Source: an uncultured Victivallis sp. (GTDB lineage: Bacteria; Verrucomicrobiota; Lentisphaeria; Victivallales; Victivallaceae). From it: DNA of 36,278 nt. Made by a program: the position numbers and the translations under genes. The DNA is taken from the NCBI GenBank assembly GCA_944389935.1, contig CALXOE010000041.1, positions 1 to 36,278 of the forward strand, written 5' to 3'. Below are positions 25,724 through 33,686 of this stretch, in pieces (the first letter of the stretch is position 1; every line of letters begins with the position of its first letter). Below the pieces are notes generated by a model. The model did no database searches. It was not told where the DNA came from and worked only from the letters and a program-made list of their open reading frames with translations.

Positions 25724-26476
25724 TTATTGAATCCAGGAAGCGTTTCTGGGGCCGATCACCCGGCCGCCGTCCACGAGGTAGTTGCATCCGGTGATGTAAT
25801 CTCCGTCGGGAGAAGCGAGGTATGCGATCATCGAGGCGATGTCCTCCGGAACACCCGAACGGCCGAGCCAGGTACCCTGATTCTCCTGCACCTGCGGGCC
25901 GCAGATCATGCCGGGGGAAACGCAGTTCACCGTTACGCCATGCTTCCCCGCCTCCATCGCGAGCGTCTGGCTGAACGCGATGACACCTCCTTTCGAGGCG
26001 GCGTAATCCGCCCAGCCCGGAAGTCCCGAGACACCGGCGATCGATGCGAGGTTGATGATTTTGCCGTATCCACGCGCGATCATGCCGCCGACCGCCTCCC
26101 GGCAGCAGAGCATGGTGCCGATGAGATTCACGTCGATGATCGCTTTCATGGTTTCAACCGGTGTCTGCTGAAGCGGGGCGGATTGTTTCCGCAGCAATCC
26201 GGCGTTGTTCACGAGAATGTCGACGGGCCCGAGCGCCCGCTCCACCGCCTTGAATACGGAGGCGATTCCGTCCGGACTCGTCACGTCGAGCGCCGCGGCA
26301 AACGCCCGGCCGCCCGCAGCGGTGATTCCGGCGGCGAGCTTTTCGGCACTCTCGAGCGAAAGATCCGTGACCGCGACAGCGGCGCCCTCGGCCGCGAGGC
26401 GGCGGACGACTGCAGGTCCGATCAGGCCGCCGGAACCGGTGACAAGTGCAACTTTTCCATCCAAACGTCTTTCCAT
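25724..26476 (-). CDS. short-chain dehydrogenase/reductase
   Basis: A 250-aa classical SDR. The cofactor loop is TGSGGLIG (T13-G20), with Leu where the second Gly is usual. NNAG follows at about 90-93, and the catalytic triad is S145, Y158 and K162 (WADYAASKGG). D38 after the second strand (VTDLS) favours NAD. It likely oxidises a secondary alcohol of a sugar or cyclitol. ATG 26476 is best placed after GGAG; ATG 26488 is an in-frame alternative. It is the second gene of the operon, a few bases after the dehydroquinase-like gene. Confidence 0.9.
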   Translation of the reverse strand: MERRLDGKVALVTGSGGLIGPAVVRRLAAEGAAVAVTDLSLESAEKLAAGITAAGGRAFAAALDVTSPDGIASVFKAVERALGPVDILVNNAGLLRKQSAPLQQTPVETMKAIIDVNLIGTMLCCREAVGGMIARGYGKIINLASIAGVSGLPGWADYAASKGGVIAFSQTLAMEAGKHGVTVNCVSPGMICGPQVQENQGTWLGRSGVPEDIASMIAYLASPDGDYITGCNYLVDGGRVIGPRNASWIQ

Positions 26477-26493
26477 GCTCATCTCCATTCCAA

Positions 26494-27267
26494 TCAGAGG
26501 TTGTTGATGTTCCAGTGCATGTTGCGCAGAACGCTCTTCATCGCGCGGATCGTCGGCTGGGTCATGCCGTAACGCGGCTCATAACGGGAGATGCAGAAGA
26601 AGATCGAAACCCCGAGCGCCGGCCCCATAAACCGGTGCGGGCGGCTGTAAGTCCCGTTGCAGAGATGAATGAACGGTTTCCCGAGTTCCCGTTTCAACAG
26701 CAGAGTCGTGCGGAACGCTTCGGCAAGCTCCTCATCGGTGTTGACGGTCGTGACGATCTTGACGACGTCCGCTCCGCGTTTCGCAACTTCAGAGAGATGT
26801 TCAAAGACCTGTTCCGCCGTTCGCGGACACGCCATGTGCGAGGAGATGACCACATCCGCCCCGAGGGAGTGAATGCGGTCGATCAGCCGCTTCTGCTTGT
26901 CGATGGCGGCCGGGTTGTGCGTAAGTTCCATCGGGGAAGGGTCATAAAGATCGCCCATCACGTCGATGATCGAACCGCCCGCCTCCGCCGCCGCCAGCAG
27001 GATTTCCTGTCGGCTGTCGTCATCGAGATTCTGCTGCGAATCGTTGCGGTAGAAACAGAACATGGTCGGAAGATTCACCGCGTCAATGACGCTTTTGAGC
27101 GAATCCCGGTTCCGGAACTCCGGCTTCAGATCCCGCAGTTCGATTGCGAGTCCGTCCGCCCCCTCAAATTCGCAGTTCCGCGCTTCAGCGATCAACTCCT
27201 GCGGCGTCTGGCCTGCGAAGATTCCCGTCGCAACCGGCTGCGGCTGATTCAAAAATGTCCGTTTCAC
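26494..27267 (-). CDS. type I 3-dehydroquinase-like Schiff-base lyase
   Basis: A 257-aa TIM-barrel of the AroD (PF01487) type. By eye against E. coli AroD: the E-x-R pair is E43/R45 (AIELRDL), a barrel Arg is R74 (FCFYRND), the general base is H144 (VVISSHMACPRT, AroD H143), the Schiff-base Lys is K170 (GADVVKIVTTVN, same number), and Q237 (TQPTIRAM) matches AroD Q236. The region of the substrate-carboxylate Arg213 (GVISRL in AroD) reads GVSIFF, so that Arg seems missing, and MGPALG replaces the usual MAKTG loop. It therefore likely dehydrates a related beta-hydroxy ketone, not dehydroquinate. The GTG start at 27267 follows GGGAGGG. It is the first gene of the five-gene operon, divergent from a LacI regulator. 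Confidence 0.85.
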   Translation of the reverse strand: MKRTFLNQPQPVATGIFAGQTPQELIAEARNCEFEGADGLAIELRDLKPEFRNRDSLKSVIDAVNLPTMFCFYRNDSQQNLDDDSRQEILLAAAEAGGSIIDVMGDLYDPSPMELTHNPAAIDKQKRLIDRIHSLGADVVISSHMACPRTAEQVFEHLSEVAKRGADVVKIVTTVNTDEELAEAFRTTLLLKRELGKPFIHLCNGTYSRPHRFMGPALGVSIFFCISRYEPRYGMTQPTIRAMKSVLRNMHWNINNL

Positions 27268-27302
27268 TGTGCTGCCCTCCCGGGTTGAATGGGTTGTTCG
27301 TG

Positions 27303-27312
27303 ATTCCGGAAT
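27303..27312. promoter_or_regulatory. candidate LacI-type operator before the five-gene operon
   Basis: ATTCCGGAAT is a perfect 10-bp palindrome with the central CG typical of LacI-family operators. It overlaps the likely transcript start of the minus-strand operon (promoter TTGCGC 27342-27337, 17 nt, TATTGT 27319-27314). A second palindrome, GGAATTCC, lies at 27327-27334. Confidence 0.5.
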
Positions 27313-27313
27313 A

Positions 27314-27342
27314 ACAATACCGCATCGGAATTCCCCGCGCAA
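27314..27342 (-). promoter_or_regulatory. candidate promoter of five-gene operon
   Basis: On the minus strand TTGCGC (27342-27337), a 17-nt spacer and TATTGT (27319-27314). The match is moderate, but placement between two palindromes supports it. Confidence 0.35.
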
Positions 27343-27386
27343 ATGCGGTTTCCACTGGTTTGTGAAAAGAATTATGAAAGTTCTGC

Positions 27387-27415
27387 TTGATTCTCAAAAA
27401 TTATCATGATATATT
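27387..27415 (+). promoter_or_regulatory. LacI regulator 2 promoter with internal palindrome
   Basis: TTGATT (27387-27392), a 17-nt spacer and TATATT (27410-27415). A perfect 10-bp palindrome TATCATGATA (27402-27411) lies between the two boxes, where a bound repressor would block RNA polymerase, suggesting autoregulation. Confidence 0.65.
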
Positions 27416-27448
27416 GCAAATAAGGCAAAAAAACGGGAAATATATCAA

Positions 27449-28414
27449 ATGACGATCTCTGAGATTGCGAAACTTGCGGGAGTTTCGACTTCGACCGTAT
27501 CACGGGTTTTCAGCCATCATCCGAACATCCGCGAAGATGTCCGGAATCACGTGTTCGCCGTCGCCCGGCAGCACGGCTATCATCCGCGCATCTCGAACAA
27601 ACAGAAGAACGTGGTCATCATCACGCCGTACAACTCCGACTATCCCGTTCACAGCTGCGTAGATATGCTGCTCATGGCGTTGACGCAGGAGCTGCCGCCG
27701 CGCGGGTTCCGGCTCGAGATTCTGCCGCACGACAATCTCGAGCGGCTTGCGGGAATCCAGTTCTGCGGCGCGGTCGCCATCGGGGCTGAACCGGAGGATT
27801 TCCGCGACTGGCCGGACCGGTTTACGCCGCCGCTCGTGCTCGTCGACCGCAAGGGCGAGCGCATGCCGCCGGAAGTCTATCAGGTCCGTTCCGACGAAAA
27901 CCAGGGCATGGAACTCGCGATCAACCACTTGTACGAGCGCGGCTGCCGGAAGATCGGCTGCATCATCCACGGCGACCCCGGAACGGGGAACGCCGACCTG
28001 CGTCGCGCGGCGATCGAACGGGCGCTCCGGGAACACGGACTGCCTGCAAACGACTACTTGATTCACTTCTCCGGGCCCGGGACGGAACGGTACGTCGATC
28101 TCATCGGCAAGCTGCTGCGCCAGAACGTCGACGCACTCTTCTGCCCGGGCGGGAACGCGGGGATCGTCTCGCTCTACGCATTTTCGCTCTTCAACAAACG
28201 GATTCCGGACGACATTTCGCTCATCGCGACCGAGCAGACGTTTTTCTCGGAATACGCCGTTCCGCCGCAGACCACGGTCACGCAGGATTACAAAGCCGTC
28301 GCAGCCGCGGTTGCGGATGTGATTGAGGCGCGGATTGACGGCCGCCGTGCCGAACCGTCGACGGTGCTCCCGTACCGGCTCATCAAACGCGAAAGCGTGC
28401 GCGTACGCGGCTGA
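27449..28414 (+). CDS. LacI-family transcriptional regulator 2
   Basis: A 321-aa repressor. The HTH is classical (MTISEIAKLAGVSTSTVSRV, residues 1-20), followed by IREDVRNHVFAVARQHGYHPR, then the PBP-like sensor with INHLYERGCRKIGCIIHG, DALFCPGGNAGIVSLYAFSL and IPDDISLIATEQ. The C-terminal PPQTTVTQDYKAV segment is typical. It is divergent from the five-gene dehydroquinase-like operon, with palindromes at 27303 and 27402 in the shared 181-bp gap, so it is the obvious regulator of that operon. HemW starts only 5 nt after its stop, so hemW-truA may be co-transcribed with it. Confidence 0.93.
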   Translation: MTISEIAKLAGVSTSTVSRVFSHHPNIREDVRNHVFAVARQHGYHPRISNKQKNVVIITPYNSDYPVHSCVDMLLMALTQELPPRGFRLEILPHDNLERLAGIQFCGAVAIGAEPEDFRDWPDRFTPPLVLVDRKGERMPPEVYQVRSDENQGMELAINHLYERGCRKIGCIIHGDPGTGNADLRRAAIERALREHGLPANDYLIHFSGPGTERYVDLIGKLLRQNVDALFCPGGNAGIVSLYAFSLFNKRIPDDISLIATEQTFFSEYAVPPQTTVTQDYKAVAAAVADVIEARIDGRRAEPSTVLPYRLIKRESVRVRG

Positions 28415-28419
28415 TTCCG

Positions 28420-29496
28420 ATGAATTACTATTTTCACGTACCGTTCTGCCGCTCGAAATGCGGATATTGCGCATTTTATTCAGAACCCGCTCCGGGGGAA
28501 GAACTTCTGGACGCATATCTCGACCGGTTGGAGCAGGAGCTCGACTCGTTCAAACCGCAGGAGCCGTGCGAAACCCTCTACCTCGGCGGCGGGACTCCGA
28601 CGCTCTTCGACGATCGGCGGCTCGAACGGCTGCTGGCCATGATAACGCGCACGCTCGCGCCGCCCCCCGATGCCGAGATCTCGATCGAAGCGAATCCGGA
28701 GACGCTTACGGCCGCCAAAGTCGCCCTGCTCCGCTCTTTCGCGAACCGTTTGAGCCTCGGGGTGCAGTCGTTCGATTCGCGACTCCGCGGGACGCTCGGA
28801 CGCGACTGTTCCCAAGCCGCGCTTGAACGTGCGCTGGATCTCGTTGCAACAGCAAAATTTCCGCACTGGAACTGCGACCTCATCTACGCGATTCCGGGTC
28901 AGGACGGCGAGGCATTCCGGCGTGACCTCTACTCCGCCGTCGCACTCGGGATCGACCATCTCTCGTGTTACAGCCTCACGCCCGAGGAGGGGGCGCGCCT
29001 CGCGGATTCGCTCCTCCCCGACGAGGAGGAGTCCGAACGGATGTGGAAAATCGCAAACGATTGCGGGTTACCGCGTTACGAGATCAGCAACTACGCGAAG
29101 AGCGGCGGCGAATGCCGGCACAATCTGAATGTCTGGCGCGGCGGCAGACTGCGCGGATTCGGCCCCTCCGCCGCCGGGTTCGACGGTGTGCGCCGCACGA
29201 TCGAGCCGGCCTCGCTCGCGGCATGGCTGCGTGGAGACCCGCCCGAAGTCGACGAGATTCCGCCGGAAGAGCGGCTCAATGAGATCTTCGCCGTGAATCT
29301 GCGCACCGTGCGCGGCTGGACGCCGGAACTCTGGAGCGGAGTACCGAACGCCGATCCGTGGGAGAGCCGTCTCGCCGTCGCACAGCGCGCCGCGGCGGAA
29401 ACTTTTCCGGAATGGTTTGACATTTCGCCGGAACGCATTACATTAACGAACTCCGGATTGCTTTTCTGGAACAGTGTGGCGGAAACGATATTATGA
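28420..29496 (+). CDS. hemW: HemW heme chaperone-type radical SAM protein
   Basis: A 358-aa protein of the coproporphyrinogen-oxidase-like group. The cluster motif is CRSKCGYC (C10, C14, C17, then AFY), with the fourth HemN-type Cys absent, as in HemW. GGGTPTLF (56-63), IEANPETL, RLSLGVQSFDSRLRGTLGR and DLIYAIPGQ are the family barrel motifs, and HNLNVWRGGRLRGFGPSA is the conserved late segment. HemW binds heme and delivers it to client enzymes. No close Shine-Dalgarno is seen. Its stop overlaps the truA start (ATGA). Confidence 0.93.
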   Translation: MNYYFHVPFCRSKCGYCAFYSEPAPGEELLDAYLDRLEQELDSFKPQEPCETLYLGGGTPTLFDDRRLERLLAMITRTLAPPPDAEISIEANPETLTAAKVALLRSFANRLSLGVQSFDSRLRGTLGRDCSQAALERALDLVATAKFPHWNCDLIYAIPGQDGEAFRRDLYSAVALGIDHLSCYSLTPEEGARLADSLLPDEEESERMWKIANDCGLPRYEISNYAKSGGECRHNLNVWRGGRLRGFGPSAAGFDGVRRTIEPASLAAWLRGDPPEVDEIPPEERLNEIFAVNLRTVRGWTPELWSGVPNADPWESRLAVAQRAAAETFPEWFDISPERITLTNSGLLFWNSVAETIL

Positions 29497-30317
29497 GTTC
29501 GCTTGAACAGACCCCTTACGAACCGTATAAACGGTATTTGCTGGAGATCGCCTATGACGGCGGCAACTACAGCGGCTGGCAGATTCAGCCGCACTGCCTT
29601 GCCGTGCAGGAGGTGCTCCAGAAGATTTTGACGAAGATGTACGCCGGACTGCCGATCCATCTGATCGGCAGCAGCCGGACTGATGCGGGCGTTCACGCCC
29701 AGCGCTTTGCGGCAAGTTACCTCACGCCCGTGCGCCCGGACATCCCGCCGGATAAGATCCTGCGGGCGGTGAACCGGCAGCTGCCCGTGGACATCAAGCT
29801 GCGCACGGTCCGCGAAGTCCCGCTCGAGTTCCACGCACGCTACGACGCACTCGGGAAAGCCTACACCTATGTGCTGAATCTCGGAGCGCCATCGCCGTTC
29901 ATCGACCGGTACAGCTGGGTGCCGTATCACCGCATGGATGTCGCGAAGATCCGCGCCGCCGCGCAGGTGCTTGTCGGGACGCATGACTATTCGAGTTTCG
30001 TCGTCGAGCGCAGCATGATCGATGACGCGGTGCGGACCATCTTCCGGATCGACGTGACCGAGATCGGGCAGTTCTGCTGCTGCACGTTCGTCGGCAACGG
30101 ATTTCTCTACAAGATGATCCGCTGTCTCATGGGGACGCTCGAAGCGGCCGGAAGCGGCAAGCTCAATCCCGGGGCGGTCCGGCGGATCCTCGAAGCGCGC
30201 GACCGTTCGGTCGCCCCGGAAACCGCTCCGCCGCAGGGACTTTTCCTCATGAAAGTGTTTTACTCCGAGGAGGAGCGGGAGAATTTCCGGCTGGAGGGTC
30301 TGCCGTTCTGCTTTTGA
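29493..30317 (+). CDS. truA: tRNA pseudouridine(38-40) synthase TruA
   Basis: A 274-aa enzyme that converts U38-U40 in the tRNA anticodon stem to pseudouridine. The catalytic aspartate is D64 in GSSRTDAGVHAQ. Other family motifs are YDGGNYSGWQIQP near the start, ARYDALGKAYTYVLN, and the late GNGFLYKMIRCLMGTL. It is of normal length. It overlaps hemW by 4 nt and is probably translated by coupling with it. Confidence 0.96.
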   Translation: MSSLEQTPYEPYKRYLLEIAYDGGNYSGWQIQPHCLAVQEVLQKILTKMYAGLPIHLIGSSRTDAGVHAQRFAASYLTPVRPDIPPDKILRAVNRQLPVDIKLRTVREVPLEFHARYDALGKAYTYVLNLGAPSPFIDRYSWVPYHRMDVAKIRAAAQVLVGTHDYSSFVVERSMIDDAVRTIFRIDVTEIGQFCCCTFVGNGFLYKMIRCLMGTLEAAGSGKLNPGAVRRILEARDRSVAPETAPPQGLFLMKVFYSEEERENFRLEGLPFCF

Positions 30318-30352
30318 CGGCTCTGCGACTGGCAAAGAGGATGTTTTCGTGG

Positions 30353-30358
30353 TATAGT
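30353..30358 (+). promoter_or_regulatory. extended -10 element before helicase gene
   Basis: TGGTATAGT (30350-30358) is an extended -10 of the form TGnTATAAT. The -35 (near 30330) is weak. Confidence 0.35.
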
Positions 30359-30395
30359 AACGGGATGACGATTCATACTTTCAGGAGATTCGAGG

Positions 30396-32435
30396 ATGAG
30401 TGAATTCCTTTCCCGTTTGAACCCGGAACAGGCCGAGGCGGCCGGAACGATAAACGGCCCGGTGCTCGTGCTCGCCGGCGCCGGAACCGGCAAAACCCGT
30501 GTGATCACATTCCGCATTGCGCACATGCTGTCGATCGGAATTGCGCCGGAACAGATTCTCGGCATGACCTTTACGAATAAAGCTGCGCGCGAGATGCGCG
30601 AACGGCTCGCTCAGCTGGTCGATCCCGGCGTCGCGTCGCGGGTCACGCTCGGAACGTTTCACAGTTTCTGCATCCGGATTTTGCGGCGCGAGGCGACGAA
30701 ACTCGGTTATCTGCCCGGCTTCACCATCGCGGATGACTCCGATCAGCAGGGACTGCTCAAACAGGCGGTCGGCAACGCGGGCTTCAGCACCCGGGAAGGG
30801 TTTCCGCTGGCCGAGGTCCAGGCGCAGATCGGCAAGTGGAAGAACCGGCTGCTGTTCCCGAAAGACGCCAAAAAATTTGCGGAGACGAGCTACGAGGAGG
30901 ATTGCGCGATCGTCTACGAGTACTATCAGGAGCTGCTTGAGCTCCAGAACTCCCTCGACTTCGACGACATGCTTCTGCTCGTCCACAAGCTGTTCACGGA
31001 GTTTCCGGAGGTGCTCGCGAAGTATCAGGATCGTTACCGTTATCTGCTGATCGACGAGTATCAGGATACGAACGCCGCTCAGTTCACGATCGTGAAGCTG
31101 CTGGTCGGAGAGACCTGCAATCTCTGCGTGGTCGGTGACGACGATCAGAGCATCTACTCGTGGCGCGGGGCGGACATCAGCAACATCCTGAATTTTCCGG
31201 AACACTTTCCCGGCGCCAAAGTCGTCAAGCTCGAACAGAACTACCGCTCGACCACAAGCATCCTGAACGCGGCGAACGCCGTGATCGGCTCGAACGCGAA
31301 CCGGCACGAGAAAAAGCTCTGGTCGGACCTCGGAATCGGCGACAAGGTTCAGGTCGTCAAAACTGCCAGCGGAGAGGCGGAAGCGGAGTTCATCGCCGGG
31401 ATGATCCAGCAGCTTCACGAATCCGAACACTATGCCTACAAGGATTTTGCAATTCTCTATCGCTCGAATCACCTCTCGCGCGAGCTCGAGCAGTCGATGC
31501 GGCGCAACCGGATTCCGTACCGTCTCGTCGGCGGGCAGGAGTTCTACAAGCGACGCGAGATCAAAGATGCGGTTTCGTATCTGAAACTGCTCGTAAATCC
31601 GCACGACGACCAGAGTCTGCTGCGCATTCTGGGGACTCCGCCGCGCGGGCTGGCCGCCAAAGCCGTTGAACAGCTCAAAATCGGCCGCGCCACGACCCAT
31701 ACGCCGATGGTCGACCAGCTCGGGCTCGAGGAGTTCCGGAAAACTCTGCCTCCCAAAGCCGCCAGAGCGGCGGAGGAGCTCGACGAAACGTTCCGGCTTT
31801 ACCGCGAAAAATTTCAGGAGCCCGGAGCTCTCGCGGCCAAAGTCACCTCATTTCTGCGCGACGTCGGCTACCTCGACGGACTTCAGAGAATCTACAAGGA
31901 TTTGAACGACTCGATGAAGCGGCGTGAAAACGTCGACGAATTCATCAACGCCATCGCTCAGTTTGAACAGCGCGAGCAGGAGCCGCAGACTCTCGAAGCC
32001 TATCTCGAGAGTTTCGCGCTGCTCGAGGAGAGCGACCGCACCGAAGAGGACGACGCCGGCGGCGATGCCGTCACGCTGCTCACCGTGCACGCCTCGAAAG
32101 GGCTCGAATTTCCCGTCGTCTTCTGCGTCGCGCTCGAACGGAATCTGTTTCCGCACGAACGCGCGATCGAAGAGGGATCGCTCGAAGAGGAGCTCCGGCT
32201 CTTTTACGTCGCCATCACCCGCGCGCGGAAAAAACTGTTCATCACCCGGGCCGCCCGGCGCCTCCAGCGCGGCATGCTGCAACCGGCCATGCCCTCGCCA
32301 TTCCTCGAACTGCTCGGGGACGACGTTGCGGAGTTCCCCTCGCCGGATGATCTGCTCCGCCCCGCCAGCGATGAGTCTGTCCGCAAAGCATTCGCCGAGA
32401 TCTTCAAAATGCTCGACAAACGCAACCGCGACTGA
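30396..32435 (+). CDS. UvrD/Rep-family ATP-dependent DNA helicase
   Basis: A 679-aa superfamily 1A 3'-5' helicase. All motifs are present: Q motif LNPEQAEA, Walker A LAGAGTGKTR (about 26-35), TFTNKAAREMRER (Ia), LIDEYQDTN (II), VVGDDDQSIYSWRGAD (III), LEQNYRST (IV), LLTVHASKGLEFPVVF (V) and LRLFYVAITRARKKLF (VI). GDDDQSIYSWRGA and the total length are closer to E. coli Rep (673 aa) than to UvrD/PcrA, and the C-terminal tail of PcrA is absent. It likely removes proteins ahead of the replication fork or acts in repair. ATG 30396 follows AGGAG. It is followed by the promoter region of LacI regulator 3. Confidence 0.93.
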   Translation: MSEFLSRLNPEQAEAAGTINGPVLVLAGAGTGKTRVITFRIAHMLSIGIAPEQILGMTFTNKAAREMRERLAQLVDPGVASRVTLGTFHSFCIRILRREATKLGYLPGFTIADDSDQQGLLKQAVGNAGFSTREGFPLAEVQAQIGKWKNRLLFPKDAKKFAETSYEEDCAIVYEYYQELLELQNSLDFDDMLLLVHKLFTEFPEVLAKYQDRYRYLLIDEYQDTNAAQFTIVKLLVGETCNLCVVGDDDQSIYSWRGADISNILNFPEHFPGAKVVKLEQNYRSTTSILNAANAVIGSNANRHEKKLWSDLGIGDKVQVVKTASGEAEAEFIAGMIQQLHESEHYAYKDFAILYRSNHLSRELEQSMRRNRIPYRLVGGQEFYKRREIKDAVSYLKLLVNPHDDQSLLRILGTPPRGLAAKAVEQLKIGRATTHTPMVDQLGLEEFRKTLPPKAARAAEELDETFRLYREKFQEPGALAAKVTSFLRDVGYLDGLQRIYKDLNDSMKRRENVDEFINAIAQFEQREQEPQTLEAYLESFALLEESDRTEEDDAGGDAVTLLTVHASKGLEFPVVFCVALERNLFPHERAIEEGSLEEELRLFYVAITRARKKLFITRAARRLQRGMLQPAMPSPFLELLGDDVAEFPSPDDLLRPASDESVRKAFAEIFKMLDKRNRD

Positions 32436-32540
32436 CTCCCATCCCCCCGGTTTCCGTCCCTGCTTTGCCGCTCTTCCGTGCATCGCAGGGATGTTTTTTG
32501 CCCTCCCTCCCCGCCCCCGCTACGCAAAAGAAATCCTACA

Positions 32541-32559
32541 TTATGCAAATTTTGCATAA
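32541..32559. promoter_or_regulatory. 19-bp AT-rich palindrome, likely operator
   Basis: TTATGCAAA-T-TTTGCATAA is a perfect inverted repeat with 9-bp arms and one central base, lying 26 nt before the -35 of the LacI 3 promoter. Such an AT-rich palindrome is unexpected by chance in this GC-rich sequence. Confidence 0.65.
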
Positions 32560-32585
32560 AAGCAGAAAATTCTGCGGAACAGCTA

Positions 32586-32614
32586 TTGACATTTGCACAT
32601 AAATCGAGTATAAT
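32586..32614 (+). promoter_or_regulatory. perfect consensus sigma70 promoter
   Basis: TTGACA (32586-32591), a 17-nt spacer and TATAAT (32609-32614): both boxes match the consensus exactly. The predicted start is near 32621. Such strength suggests the promoter is normally held down by a repressor. Confidence 0.9.
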
Positions 32615-32631
32615 ATTAGTGTAATACAATG

Positions 32632-32641
32632 ATAACGTTAT
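32632..32641. promoter_or_regulatory. LacI-type operator after promoter
   Basis: ATAACGTTAT is a perfect 10-bp palindrome with central CG, about 11 nt downstream of the predicted transcript start and 16 nt before the LacI 3 start codon. This fits an autoregulatory LacI-family operator. Confidence 0.6.
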
Positions 32642-32657
32642 GGGATGAGTCGGGAAA

Positions 32658-33641
32658 ATGGCAGTTGCAAAGACAAAAGGCAGTGGGTCATCGAACGGAG
32701 TTCTGGCCCAGGTGGCGTTTCGTGCGCGGGTGTCGACCGGGACAGTGAGCCGCGTATTCAACAACAGTTCTCTGATTCCGTCGGAGACGCGGAGCCGGGT
32801 GCTTTCCGCGGCACGCGAGCTCGGGTTTCGTCCCCGGGTGGGCGTGCGGAACAAACAGATCGCCCTGGTCACGGAGCCTCCGCACAAAACGGTGATGGGC
32901 GGTTACGTCAATACGCTCACGCAGCATATCTGCTATGCACTGTCGCGACTCGACGCGGGGATCACGATGATCACCGAGGACCGGATCGACAATCTGACCG
33001 ACTGCTGGTTCGACGGAGTGATCGGCATCGCCTGGGAAGACCGCACGATCGACATCCTGAAACAGCTTCACAACATTCCGATGGTCTGGTTCAGCGAGAA
33101 TCAGTCCGCCTGGTGTCACACTGTCTTTCCGAACTGCTACACGACCGGGCAAATCGCGGGGGAGTACCTGCTGGGGAAAGGTCACCGGAAGATCGCGGTG
33201 ATTCACGATATGGATTACACCGGAGGCGGCCGGGTCGAAGGAGTACGCATTGCCATGCGGAATGCGGGGCTCAATCCCGACGAATTGCTGTTGGCGCTCT
33301 CGAGCAGCGAACCGCTGCATCTCGCGGTCAAACAGCTCATCGACGCGGGCTGCACCGCGGTCTGGGTGCCGGGCGAGGATATGCGGGCGCTCGAGGTGAA
33401 CTGGCTCATCCAGGAACTTGCGGGCAAACGGATTCCGGAAGACATCTCCCTGCTCGGTTCGGAGAATCCGGGGATTTCTGAATTTCAGCGGCCGTCGCTG
33501 ACCACCATCGCGATTCCGCTGCACGAAATGGCGGAGATTGCGGTTGATCTGGTCATGCAGGGAGATGTTTCCTGTCTTCGGAAAATCGAGCTGCCGGCCA
33601 AACTGATCGAACGGAATTCCGTAAGCGTTTTAAAACACTGA
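32658..33641 (+). CDS. LacI-family transcriptional regulator 3
   Basis: A 327-aa repressor. A basic 13-residue extension precedes the HTH (VLAQVAFRARVSTGTVSRVF), which has Arg-Ala where Ala-Gly is usual before the turn. IPSETRSRVLSAARELGFRPR completes the DNA-binding part. The sensor shows GEYLLGKGHRKIAVIHDMDY, LIDAGCTAVWVPGEDM and IPEDISLLGSENPGISEFQ, ending PSLTTIAIP. It lies 45 nt before the agarase-like gene in the same direction, with no terminator between, so it probably controls that hydrolase and itself through the palindromes at 32541 and 32632. The ligand is probably an oligosaccharide product. Confidence 0.92.
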   Translation: MAVAKTKGSGSSNGVLAQVAFRARVSTGTVSRVFNNSSLIPSETRSRVLSAARELGFRPRVGVRNKQIALVTEPPHKTVMGGYVNTLTQHICYALSRLDAGITMITEDRIDNLTDCWFDGVIGIAWEDRTIDILKQLHNIPMVWFSENQSAWCHTVFPNCYTTGQIAGEYLLGKGHRKIAVIHDMDYTGGGRVEGVRIAMRNAGLNPDELLLALSSSEPLHLAVKQLIDAGCTAVWVPGEDMRALEVNWLIQELAGKRIPEDISLLGSENPGISEFQRPSLTTIAIPLHEMAEIAVDLVMQGDVSCLRKIELPAKLIERNSVSVLKH

Positions 33642-33686
33642 CCCGGGCTTGAATTCCCGCGGCAACAACAACAGGAAGGTCACCTT

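Noticed and set aside
23586..26572. Long plus-strand frames opposite the five-gene operon
   Set aside because: All five minus-strand products have clear family motifs and tight operon spacing; the opposite translations are low-complexity shadows.
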